Assembly: GCA_001414345.1 (NCBI GenBank)
Contig: LLCB01000067.1
Span: 151,981-215,980 of the forward strand
Length of the DNA: 64,000 nucleotides
Direction of reading: 5' to 3'
Source of the DNA: Hymenoscyphus infarciens
Taxonomy: Eukaryota; Ascomycota; Leotiomycetes; Helotiales; Helotiaceae
How positions within the stretch are numbered: the first letter of the stretch is position 1; each line of letters opens with the position of its first letter. The translations under genes were made by a program, and so were the position numbers. Positions 23,232 to 32,864 of this stretch are shown here, piece by piece. The notes below the pieces were generated by a model. The model was not told where the DNA came from, did no database searches, and worked only from the letters and a program-made list of their open reading frames with translations.

Positions 23232-24117
23232 ATGCAGGCAGAGGAAGAACCAGAAGCCCGCCTGGCAGCCTCATTCCCAGCACCCCCTCCCTTCTGGCAA
23301 TCATTTACAGAAGAGAACCTAACCCTCATATCCTCCCTCCGGACCGCACAATCAGGAGACTCCGCAAAGGCCCTAGACCCCTCAACAACGTTGCCCCCGC
23401 GATTACTAGACCTCCCTTCTGAATTGCGATATCTACAACCACCCGAACCGCCGACAGAAGGGATTTATAGATGTTTTGGGGATGTGTGGAATGTATGAAC
23501 TCTTTGCAGATGGACAGAACGGGGGAGATGTGCTAATGGAATCATAATATAGTTGAATAATCCTCTTCCGTCCTTGGAAGAAGGAGGAATCCAACAACTC
23601 TACACTCCACCCTCCTCCCCCACCAATAATGGGAAACACTCCGATCGCGCGTTCATCCTTAAGAAACTTGCGAAGTCTCTCCTTCTGAATTTCCTCGAAT
23701 TAGTAGGGATAATGAGTCTCAATCCTGAGCACGTTCGTCCCCCTCCTCCCATACCCCTTCCTGGCCCTTCCCTTTTCTTTCCCCGCCATCTCAATCCAAT
23801 CCAGTCACTCACACCATATCATCCAGTACGCCGATAAAATCCAAGATCTCCGAACCCTATTCATAAACTTCCACCATCTACTCAACGAATACCGCCCCCA
23901 CCAAGCTCGAGAGAGTTTAATCCTGATGATGCAGGAACAACTGGAGAGGTCCAAGGCGGAAACAAAGGGGATTATGGATATGAAAGAGAAGGTTGAGGGG
24001 ATTTTGGAGGGGCTGGGGAAGGCGGAGATTGGCAGGGAAGAGAAGGAGGGTGGGGATGTGAGTATGAAGGAGAAGGACAGTGATGTTTGGGAAGAGCTGG
24101 AGAGGGAATTTAGTTGA
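23232..24117 (+). CDS. MED7: Mediator complex subunit 7
   Basis: Three exons: 23232-23492, 23553-23732, 23827-24117, giving 243 aa. Med7 sits in the Mediator middle module, pairing with Med21 and linking to Med31, and is required for RNA polymerase II transcription. Family signatures: [16 protein letters not shown] near the N terminus, the [18 protein letters not shown] block, the [13 protein letters not shown] motif, and the long helix beginning [38 protein letters not shown] and [19 protein letters not shown]. The length is usual for filamentous fungi. The C terminus is Lys/Glu-rich coiled coil. The second intron uses GTTCGT, and the join restores the canonical [10 protein letters not shown] helix. 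Confidence 0.93.
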
Positions 24118-24494
24118 GGCACCTAAAGCAGAGGGCGTTGTCTCAGAGTGGAGCAATATGATCTAGTTCACGAACCTGCCATGGTTCATACCAAACAGTT
24201 GATGTATGTTTTGTCATTCTCAATATCTCATAGATCCACCGCCCCAAATGAAAGAGTGTAATATCATCCATCATCATCCATAAACCCACCACCCAAATCA
24301 TCTCCGCAACTCCAAATCCGCAAACGCATCTCAATCAAGCACTGGATATAGCTTCATTTCATCCCCCAAAACGCCTTTCCTCGTAATATCCCACCACCAC
24401 CCTTTATCCTCTGCCTTCCCATAATTCTCCATCCTTCCCATTCCCACTTTCTCCCTTAATATCCTCCCTGTGCAGTTGTGATCCCCAACCTGAC
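24118..24494. other. Short intergenic, convergent
   Basis: 377 bp between the MED7 stop and the stop of the CaaX-box gene. Short minus-strand frames here are the untranslated 3' part of the CaaX-gene transcript. Nothing else is seen. Confidence 0.5.
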
Positions 24495-24668
24495 CTACAT
24501 GACGGTACAAGGAATAGGAATACAACAACAGTCAATCCCATCACACTCAAAACACTTTGTCTTTCCCGTGGCACCGCTCTCGGGCTTGACGATGGAGGAG
24601 ATTGTTGAGGCTGCGGCGGAACCCGGGCCATTGCGGTTTACGAGGGTGGAGGAGGAGGAGGTGCACAT
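24495..24668 (-). CDS. 57-aa Cys-rich protein with C-terminal CaaX box
   Basis: A 58-codon single-exon coding region on the minus strand (too short to stand out in a simple ORF scan). The N-terminal half is Ser/Thr-rich (MCTSSSSTLVNRNGPGS). The C-terminal half is KTKCFECDGIDCCCIPIPC followed by TVM, so the last four residues CTVM fit a CaaX box with Met at X, favouring farnesylation; the adjacent CCC could be palmitoylated. The start ATG follows a canonical 5' UTR intron (GTAAGT near 24780, acceptor CCCAG about 28 bases before the ATG), and a second upstream leader intron is likely. I do not recognise the family. It could be a small membrane-anchored signalling peptide; an a-factor-like pheromone precursor is possible but the known fungal ones are shorter and lack the CxxC/CCC cluster. 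Confidence 0.6.
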   Translation of the reverse strand: MCTSSSSTLVNRNGPGSAAASTISSIVKPESGATGKTKCFECDGIDCCCIPIPCTVM

Positions 24669-25406
24669 TTTGGGTTTTGGTTTTGGGAGGTTGTTCTGGG
24701 AGAGGGTGTGTTAGGTTGGTGGTTTTTTTTGGTGAGGGGAGGGAAGGAGGAGGGGTGGAGGGACGTAGCTACTTACAGTTAGATTTTTGTTGAAACGGAA
24801 GTGGTTGTTGAGTTAATAGATTGAGGAAGTTGCGTTTTGGATTGTGGTTTACTTTCTTCACTGAGGAGGCTATGGCTATGCGGTGTGATGTTAGTAAGTT
24901 TTCACGAGGAACTATCTTATGCTGGGTTTCGTTTCTCGCTCGTCGTTGTGATTGTCCTCTTCAGAAAGGTGGCAGAGAGAGGAGAGAGGTATTTCATACT
25001 TACAAGCGATTGAGGTGGATGGTAGTTAAGGAGAGAGGAAGCTGAAGTGAATTGGAGTGGCGGTTAATAACTGGTTTTGGGGGAGCTGAGTTGTGGCTGT
25101 GGCTGTGGCTGTGGCTGTGGCGGAAGGTGGGGTAAGGTTGATGGGAATCACCGATTGGATTTTGACTTGAGCGCGATGCCTTCATTTTTGGGAACAAGAC
25201 TTCTTTTTGGGAGAGATCTGCTTAGCTTTCATGGAAAACGCTTGGCTGCAATTGTTTTTGATTGAGTTTAGATTGCTTCGCGCCTTGATTGTCCCTTCAA
25301 ATGTCGAGTTTTCTGGTCTAATTCTTGCTTTTGTTCCCCCCGCCCTCTCCTTTTTGCAATGTTTTGCTCTTCATGCGCGCGGTCATCTTTCACAACCTCG
25401 AGAACC
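24669..25406 (-). other. Leader and promoter of the CaaX gene
   Basis: About 740 bp between the secreted-protein gene and the CaaX start. It contains leader exons and introns suggested by GTAAGT donors near 25013 and 24780, and a (GTGGCT)n microsatellite near 25092-25120. Plus-strand frames across it look like chance. Confidence 0.45.
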
Positions 25407-26649
25407 TCAAGCAAGACGAGGTGTTTCCGGAACCTCATCCCAGTCTGGACACTGTTCTCCTGCTCCCTTCATGGCTGTTTAGAGAGTCAGTATCAGTACT
25501 TCTTGCAACATACATCGTACTTCCTCGACCCAGGTACTCAGGTCAAGTGCCAATCCGGGGGGGGGGGGGCATGAAAACTTACTTTGATTAAGAGAAATCG
25601 GATCATTATCATTGAATATCCAGCCTGGAAGATAGCACTTCCCCCAAGGCTGAACATTCCTCGCACTCTCATGCCAAATACTACTCGTTTGTATCAGTTA
25701 AACGCCTCGAACCCCTTCCCTAACAACTCATTTCTTTTAAAGAAAAATGAACTTACTTAGTCCCATTTACCCCCTCCCCCTTAACCCAACAATAAGTCGT
25801 CGGGTTAAAAGGATCAATCTCCACACTCTCACACGCAGTACTAGGACACCTATAACAATTCGTCGTATACGGGAAAACTTTCTCCTCGCTACCCAACGGA
25901 TTCCAAGCCGCCAGTTTACTTCCATCAACAATTTTATATGGCCTCACTGGTCCGCACCATGGCAGTAAATCCTCAATTATTATTTCTGGGGAGGAGGGAT
26001 CATCGCCTTCGATGAGATAGTCTTCGAAAATATAACAACCAGAAGTAGTCTTCAACATCATCGGGTCCCGACGATCGCCGTAGTCATCTATTGTGTCGTT
26101 TTGGAAGCAGAAGAAGGTGAGGGGGGTGTTGGAGTAGGAGCCTGGGACTTCGTTTAGGGCGTTGGAGTCGGGGAATTCGTGGCAGGATGTGGGGGTTTCG
26201 GGTTCGGAGGTTAGGTTGAGTGTTCGTGGCCAGGTGGTGGGGTTGTAGAGGGGGGCGTGGGGGAGGATGGTGACTGCTGTGGGAGGTGGTGAGTATGCAT
26301 TTTTGTTATTTATTAAGGGGGATTTGGGGGGTAAGAGATCTGAGATTTGTTTTGTCTGTATGCTCTCAGTTGGTACTTCGAGATTCTGGGACAATCATGG
26401 ATATTCCTCGAGGATGTTTAGAAAAGTCAAGAATTCGGATTCTAATTTTTCTAAACATTCTCGGGGGATACCTGCAGTTGTCCTAGATATCTCGGGGTAG
26501 GTTTCAATGTGGCAGATGTACTTATAAGAAACCCTCTTTCTCTTACCCTCCTTCGTCGATCTTGAGAAGCTCCTTGGTTTCGCGGAAACAACACCGAAAA
26601 AGACATCCAGACAAACCAATGACTTCAACAGAAGCTGCGAGGAAAACAT
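25407..26649 (-). CDS. Secreted Cys-containing protein, unrecognised
   Basis: Four exons: 26649-26547, 26339-25757, 25683-25583, 25474-25407, giving 284 aa with every phase consistent. Residues 1-23 are a signal peptide (MFSSQLLLKSLVCLDVFFGV, then VSA before KPRS). The mature part has two similar blocks, one around CHEF/CFQND ending SGCYIFEDYLIEGDD, the other CYRCPSTACESV ... CWVKGEGVNG ending WGKCYLPGWIFNDND; each resembles the small SH3-like, disulfide-bonded domains of many fungal extracellular proteins. The C terminus carries one more Cys (GEQCPDWDEVPE). Without removal of the first intron (207 nt, hairpin) there is an in-frame TGA at 26395-26397; splicing at GTAAGA and CTCAG removes it and restores the frame. 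Extracellular role unknown; an effector or wall-binding function is only a guess. Confidence 0.65.
26380..26494. repeat. Long imperfect hairpin inside an intron
   Basis: Two arms of about 53 bp, 26380-26432 and 26442-26494, are inverted copies at roughly 75% identity by eye (best segment: ATGTTTAGAAAA against its complement), separated by about 9 bases that are themselves near-palindromic. The whole structure lies within intron 1 of the secreted-protein gene. It has no TA or TWA flank I can define. Confidence 0.7.
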
Positions 26650-27601
26650 AATTGAGAGACTGATCTTTCGTTATAGGAGTGGAAGATTGTCTCAATTGGC
26701 TATAGATCGAGTACAATCAACAAATGCAACAAACCCAAATTCTATGGGATTCCAACATAGCAGCATCAGCTCTTAACAACACCAAACTGAAGGATTCGAA
26801 TCCCAGTCACCGAATAAAGCGCTAAAACACGTGCAGGTGAAAAGACAACACGAAAATTTCCAACCAAGAAACGATCGAAAATACAGCGTACGTAAAACCC
26901 ACGAGCTCGATACCCCTTCTACTTTTATTTTGAAAGAAACTCGGTGTAAGGAAGGAAGGTACTCTGGATACAGAACATCTGCTACTCGAAGAGGCAGGAA
27001 CCACCAAAGTACCCTGCGTTACTTACATGGGGGTTGATTGGAGCGGAAAATATGTTAAGCGATGGGTCAGCTACCTATCGTGGCTATATAGCCAGTTGTA
27101 CTGATCTTCTTTGCATATTCTTGCCCTATCCATTAGATGTGGAGAGTCCCAGGCTGTAGGAGGCGATTTGCTGCTTCGTAAACTGGAGTGCTGATGACTG
27201 ATGTGTTGGGGGACGAAGGTTAAAAAAGGCCTGGCGCTGAATTCCAAGTGTAAACTTTTTGGCACTGACCGACATCATGGGTTTCTCCGGGGGAAAGGAA
27301 ACTTTCACGAGTCGTGTTTTGGCTACTTGCATTTTCGGTGCATGAGTGTGGCCTTTTCTTTTTAGCGTGTCGGGTATTTCAAATGGTTCTAGTTATTTCA
27401 GTTCTGTTGTTTTCTCTTGAAGGTACTTTGTCTCTTCACGAGTTCTTGCTTCTCTCGTCTCTTGTCCCCTCGATCGAGCTAGCGTTGATTATCAGTGCCG
27501 TCGTGGTTGGGAATGAATGCTGGCTTCAACTAGTCCCAGTTGAACTCTCACTGTCGTGTAATTGAGACGGTTCACAATCCCACAATCCGGATGTGCTCGT
27601 A

Positions 27602-27872
27602 CAGTCCTCGTACTATCCCCCCCCTTAAGTAAATGTAAACGCACGGCCGCTGTGCCATACTAAATGTCTGTGCACTCTACATTTAGTTCTGGGGGGGGGG
27701 GATAGTAGGAATATTCGCCCAATTGACAGTAAAAGTATATCACCCCTGTTTAAAGTTATAGGGCTTTTTTGCAGTCATCATAAAGTTTTGCCACCAAAAT
27801 TCTGGTTTCAAGTGAGTTTGGGTTAGCGTGCTCATTTATCCTTTTTAGGAATTGCAAGAACAGTCTGTACGT
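27602..27872. mobile_element. MITE-I copy, interrupted by another MITE
   Basis: From CAATTGACAGTAAAAG (27720) to GAACAGTCTGTAC (27870) the sequence matches the 35.9-kb MITE at roughly 80% identity with a few gaps. Its right end is the same AACAGTCTG followed by TA. The left end is degenerate (TA at 27600-27601, then CAGTCCTCG) and is separated from the body by an inserted 93-bp MITE. The element gives no protein. Confidence 0.6.
27613..27705. mobile_element. MITE-II copy nested in MITE-I
   Basis: 93 bp beginning CTATCCCCCCCC and ending GGGGGGGGATAG, a terminal inverted repeat of at least 12 bp, extended by TAAATGT/ACATTTA further in. TA lies on both sides (27611-27612 and 27706-27707). A related copy is at 57.7 kb. 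Confidence 0.65.
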
Positions 27873-28406
27873 GGCTGGCTTTGTTTTCATTGGTGCGATG
27901 AAGTGTTCTGTAATTGATTTTGTCTTTCTCCTTTGCAGATTCTGCGGCATTAAGGTCTCCCTCACTGTTTTAGTTACTTGTTCATATACTGGGACTTCGT
28001 TGGCGAATAAAATTATCACAGGGACAAAAGACGATTTCTTAGAGAGCTGAGATCATGAGTTTGTGTTCGTATTTTCCGGAGAAGTCACACTCGTTACTGT
28101 TCAGTTTTTAAACCACGCTATATTCCTTCAGTTGTAACCAAGGCTTTGTGGGCACATGTTTAGGTTTACGCTCAGCCATTTCCAAGAAGCTTCTACTATC
28201 GCCTTGGGACGCCTCAGGTCGGGACGATCAGGTGCTCTATAAACTTCCCCAGAATGTTTTATTCAAATCTACGCTTTGACCCTAAACTACATAGTGCCCT
28301 GACGAGTAGATTAATACGGATGGAATACCCTCTACTTCTGGGTTATGCACCTTTCCTGAAATTGATGAAGCTGTTAAGCTTCTCCATCGTGGCCAACCAA
28401 CCAGCC

Positions 28407-29627
28407 ATGCCCGACGCCGATATTGGAAGGTCGAATATCAAAGACGATATCACCTTGCTCACAGTCCTTTTTTTCTGCGTAATCGCCCTTTACAATGTCC
28501 TCGAACTCCTGGTCATAATCTTCGCCACGTTCAAAAAGCGGGGTGGTCTTTACTTTTGGAGTTTCCTCGTCTCAACATTAGGAATCTCTCTCAACTCCTC
28601 GGGATATCTCGTTCGAAGTCTCCTAGTACCAGGTCAGAAGAATATTCTCTACTCGACTCTCATCGTTGTAGGATGGTGTTCCATGGTCACAGGACAATCG
28701 GTCGTCCTCTACTCCCGTCTCCACCTCGTCCTTCGAAATCCATCCAAACTCCGAGGGGTCCTCATAATGATAATAACCAACGCAATAATATGCCACATTC
28801 CAGTCACAATTCTCGTCTATGGCGCGAATTCGGAACACCCAGCTCCCTATCTCAGTCCTTACTCGATTTATGAGAAGATTCAGGTCACGGTTTTCTTCTT
28901 GCAGGAGCTCATCATTTCGGGACTGTACATTTACCAAACTCTCCAAATCCTGAGACCGGAAGGCAATATACGAGGGAAGGCTATTCGACAAATCATGGCC
29001 CATTTGATATATGTCAACATGCTCATCGTCGCCCTCGACATCACAATTCTGGCACTGGAATACACGGGTTTTTACGACATCCAGACAGCATATAAGAGCA
29101 TGGTCTATAGTATCAAGCTAAAACTCGAATTCAGCATCCTCAACAAACTCGTCGAACTCACACAAACCGGAAGGCCCTCGAATCAAAATAGTGGTGGTGG
29201 TGTGCGAGCCGTGGGCGAAGACTTCACAGCCGTGTGGAGCGCGAATCACGAGAGACTTCGGAGACAGAGCCGACTTATGGTTCAGCAGGTTACGGGGTAT
29301 AGCGCTTTTATCAGTAGTGGGGGCATGCAAGAGAAGAGGGAGCAGGCGAATTGTCCGGAGGATACTATTGTGGTTTCTAGGACGGTGGTGGCGGTTCATA
29401 GTGATGGGGTTTCGACGAGGGAGGAGAAGGAGTTGGAGGGATTGGATGTGAAGGAGGTGGTGGAAACGGAGTCTACTTCGTGGAGAGGAGAGGGAAAGGA
29501 TGTGGAGATGGAAGGTGAGAAAGGATGGAAGAAGAAACCGAGTTTGAGTACGCAGTCTAGTTTTACTCAATATGTGAAGGAGCGCTCGTTTTTGTCTTCG
29601 TCGCCGGCCGCGTCGAGGAATCCTTAG
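28407..29627 (+). CDS. Fungal multi-TM integral membrane protein (DUF7703-like)
   Basis: A single exon of 406 aa. Seven hydrophobic segments fill the first 260 residues, among them LLTVLFFCVIALYNVLELLV, GLYFWSFLVSTLGISLN and LIYVNMLIVALDITILAL. GQSVVLYSRLHLVLRNPSKL with a following LIMIITNAIICHIPVTIL resembles the fungal seven-TM group catalogued as DUF7703, which I recall rather than can prove. The C-terminal 140 residues are cytoplasmic, Glu/Ser-rich and disordered. I start at 28407 (MPDADIG) because it lies just ahead of the first TM; an in-frame ATG at 28254 would add 51 residues, partly hydrophobic. Function unknown; receptor-like topology is suggestive only. Confidence 0.7.
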   Translation: MPDADIGRSNIKDDITLLTVLFFCVIALYNVLELLVIIFATFKKRGGLYFWSFLVSTLGISLNSSGYLVRSLLVPGQKNILYSTLIVVGWCSMVTGQSVVLYSRLHLVLRNPSKLRGVLIMIITNAIICHIPVTILVYGANSEHPAPYLSPYSIYEKIQVTVFFLQELIISGLYIYQTLQILRPEGNIRGKAIRQIMAHLIYVNMLIVALDITILALEYTGFYDIQTAYKSMVYSIKLKLEFSILNKLVELTQTGRPSNQNSGGGVRAVGEDFTAVWSANHERLRRQSRLMVQQVTGYSAFISSGGMQEKREQANCPEDTIVVSRTVVAVHSDGVSTREEKELEGLDVKEVVETESTSWRGEGKDVEMEGEKGWKKKPSLSTQSSFTQYVKERSFLSSSPAASRNP

Positions 29628-31269
29628 GTTCGGGTTGGGTCTTATGTTAATTGGGTAGGGGAATTGGAAGAGATGGGGCCTGAATGAATAGAATTGGGAG
29701 TTTTCATGAGAGTGTTGCCGATTTTAGTCACGGGTTTTATTTTTTAACTAGATGCTAATCATGGATTGAACTGATGCGTCCAAAACTCTTGTTACAGCTT
29801 GTGTTAAAATGACATTGTCCAATTTCGAGGAGGTACGCTGAACACCTGAAGCCAGAATTGTGACTGCGAGATGATAGGACTGGAAATTTCGGGATTCGAT
29901 CTCTTGAAAATAATTTTCTAAGGCAAAGGATCGAGAAGGGAGAACGTTGAAGTAGAGCGAGAGTAAAATAGTTGTGCAAACACCTTGAGAATACACTTAA
30001 CCGATCCTCGTTAAAGACGAACATGTGCTCAAAAGAAGCTGGCTATTGCAAAAAGAGCTATTTTACCGGGGAAGGGGGTCTAGAATACCGTCAATGAGAA
30101 GAAATGACGTGAATTACATCGTCAGCCAACACATACAGTCCAAACTCAAACCAACCTGCCGGTACCACAAGTCAACCCTCCTCTCGATCGCACCTGAACC
30201 GCGACACAACTTCCTCGTCACCATCAGACGACACCATCCATCCTCAATCCCATCATAAAAGCACGATGAAAAACATTTCGATCAAAACTTCCCAAGACCA
30301 CCAAGAAAAAAGGCAGGTGTCACCAATGTTTCGTTTCAAGCCTCCTCGCTTCCACTTCTCCACGCCCTACGTACCCACTAACTGCCAAGCTTAAATCTCA
30401 AACAAGCCAAGTCCCCACTTGATTTAAACTTAGTTGCTCGCATGAAAACGTGTTACTTATGAACCGAACCAGGGGACTGGAAGCTGGCTAGGCTTCAGGT
30501 ACCGGCGCTAGCAGGGAAAGACCTTCACAATTTGTCATGGCGTGGAAGGTGCTGGGAAGGCTTGGGTTTTGCGGAGGAAAGGAGGGGGACGGTAAGCTTG
30601 ATTTGACGACCAGTTGACGAATTTTGCTTCTTATGCGCAGAAGTGTCTTACGGTTTTTGTTGGGTATTTGATGGCGGTGGTGAGGAATGAGTTCTTGGTG
30701 ACATTGAGAGTGGAGGCAGAATGAAGGTGCGAGTTTTGACTAGTGATACCTGTGAGCCAGGAGGACGATGACAGTCGGAATGAAAGACTTGGACTATATA
30801 AAATAAAACGAACGCCAAAGTGCAAACAAAATGAGAGGCAGGTATTGTAGTTTTTGTGTTATGGTTTCCAGTCGCGAGAAAATCAGCAGCAGCAGGCGAG
30901 CTAGCGAGTAGAAAGCACCACAGAAAAAATCAGACCCCATCATGTATAATAATACAACTAGCATTCATTATTAATACAGTTTACAGGGGTATAATTAATA
31001 TAGGCACCGCACTTCATTCTTTGTAAACATTCGAACCAAAAACTCCTGTCGTTAAGCTGCATGGGCCAGAAATAATGAGCGTGGCCTGCTCTCTCTGAAC
31101 CCAACCCCGTATGTATGTTTCGAGGATAGACATGTTCGTTAAATTTGTGTTTCGGACGCACTGATTTTTAAGGGATTTGTAGGTGGATCGAAAGGATAGG
31201 AGGACCTCGTGGGGATTAAGTGGGCGAATAGCGTTTGTTTGTTGTAAGAAAAAGGTTGATGATTTCGAT
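29628..31269. other. Intergenic, convergent 3' ends
   Basis: About 1.6 kb between the plus-strand seven-TM gene and the minus-strand ZIP gene. Several short frames (29748-30024 minus, 30631-30825 minus) lack motifs, splice partners or consistent codon pattern. I see no gene, RNA or clear repeat. Confidence 0.5.
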
Positions 31270-32864
31270 TTATGCGAATGCACCGACAATGGACATGCCA
31301 GCGGCTGTAGGTTTTCGTTAGTTTTTTGTTCAACATTAGATGGAGAAATTGTAACTTACCACCCAAGAGAATGTAGGTAAATGCCTGGATCTTCATTTTC
31401 TTTGTCAAAATATGTTGAGCTTCGTCGGAAAGGAAATCCTCGGCAAGCAGGTCGACTGTTGCTGCGAAAATAAGAAGGCCAGACGATATAGCATTGAAAA
31501 CTCCAACAATGATAAGCGCAAAAGCACTGGAAGGATCGTAAGTGTTTCTGGTGATAAGACCGATAGCCTGGCCAATTGGCGCAGTAGTGCCGAAAGCACA
31601 AACCAATACCCAAGGCTTCGCAGCACCTTTTGAATATGGAACAGCCGCAATACGACTTCCAAGACCAAGACCCTCGAAGAATTGATGGAACAAGATGGCG
31701 ATGAGGAGGATAATGAAACCATCGGTGGTAATTGAGACCGTCATACCGACGAAGACAGAGTGGAACAGAATACCTCCCTCCAAAAGTGTGATGTTCAAGT
31801 TCATCTTTCTGAATGTTGCATCGTCAATGTCTGGATCAGCAGAGAGTTTGTTGTTATTTATCTTAGCGACAGGTAGAATGGGCTCCTGGTATTGGATTTG
31901 AGGGGCCGCAACTGGCATGCTTCGCTCGGCTACCATGGAAATCGCCTTTTTTAGCTCTTCACGTTGTCGAATATAACTGGCAAAGAAAGCTTGAAACCAT
32001 GGGGGCATCTCAGCTTGAGAACCATATTGATTGATGTCTGTGGAATAACTATCCGGGCGTCCATTATCATCGACTTCGTACTCTCTGGTACTTTTTGTGA
32101 GTGAAAATTCAATCAATTGAGGATAGGTCATTTACCTTGCGAAGGAGATGTCTTTCTCATCAGGATAGTTATCATCCTTCCCTGAAACTGGCCGTTGGTT
32201 GCGGTAGGTTGGTGGCGTAGCGGAGAAACCGGGAAGTGCGCCTTGCGATGAAAGACCCTCACCTGTGTGGCCACCGTGAGAGTGACCACCGGTTTTTCCC
32301 TTGAGATATACTTCAATGAAGAAAAGAGAAAAGAGTGAAGCCATCATGATAACACCTGGCATAGCTGGGTAATCTTTGATCAAAAGATCGGGAAGACATG
32401 GGTCATTAAGGGATTGGAATGCCGTTGGGATCAGCTGGGGTTGGTTAGTGAGAGAATCTTTGTACAGTGTACTAGTTACGTACATGTACGAAAGCCGTTG
32501 CAATCAAAACACCGGTACCAAAATGTTTACAAGCAAAGAAAATTTTTGGTGGAATTTTCATCCAGCTAACTCTCTTTGCGACTACCGGGAAACCAGCACC
32601 TTATATAATTAGCTAAATTATCAATGAATGATCATAATAACTTACCTGCGATACTGAACAGTAGTACAAGAACTGATAAAGTGTTAGCAATGTGTACTTG
32701 ATGGATACCCCAACTGGCCAAGTGAACTTACACAGAGCGGCTACATGCAGAGGGAGATCGTAAGTAGCTGCGTTCGCACCACCTCCGCCACACTTAGGCT
32801 TCTCGGTAATAGCTCCTGCCATCGACCCCATATCCGCCATTCCAGCCATATCTGTTGAAGACAT
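31270..32864 (-). CDS. ZIP family zinc/iron importer
   Basis: Six exons: 32864-32732, 32672-32646, 32599-32484, 32434-32136, 32090-31360, 31304-31270, giving 446 aa. ZIP proteins (Zrt1/Zrt2-like) bring Zn2+ or Fe2+ into the cytosol at the plasma or organelle membrane. After a short Met/Ala/Gly-rich N terminus there are eight membrane spans. The metal path is recognisable: TM2 TAFVHLIPTAF, TM4 GGILFHSVFVGMTV and TM5 LIAILFHQFFEGLGLGSR with the canonical H-x3-E. The variable loop carries a His cluster (GGHSHGGHTGE). The last exon encodes only AAGMSIVGAFA, the usual end of TM8. The microexon 32672-32646 (27 nt) is needed to complete TM1 (FLVLLFSIAG). It is head-to-head with a CDF exporter. Confidence 0.92.

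Larger units (their letters stand above)
26650..28406. other. Gene-poor region with nested MITEs
   Basis: About 1.75 kb between a minus-strand and a plus-strand gene, so it contains both promoters. Two MITE copies, listed separately, occupy 27600-27872. An 87-codon minus-strand frame (28019-27756) has about a third of its length inside the MITE and is not accepted as a gene. Nothing else is recognised. Confidence 0.5.

Noticed and set aside
26395..26397. In-frame TGA between two same-frame ORFs of the secreted protein, a possible second readthrough case
   Set aside because: It is followed by TTG, not a readthrough context, and lies in an intron with good GTAAGA/CTCAG borders whose removal gives a consistent 284-aa frame.
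26770..26815. GGATTCGAATCCC, similar to a tRNA T-loop
   Set aside because: The palindrome leaves no proper 5-bp stem with a 7-nt loop, and no acceptor stem fits.
27756..28019. 87-codon minus-strand frame ending LYDDCKKAL that looks protein-like
   Set aside because: About a third of it is MITE-I sequence; the other MITE-I copy has stops in the same frame, so it is not a conserved coding region.
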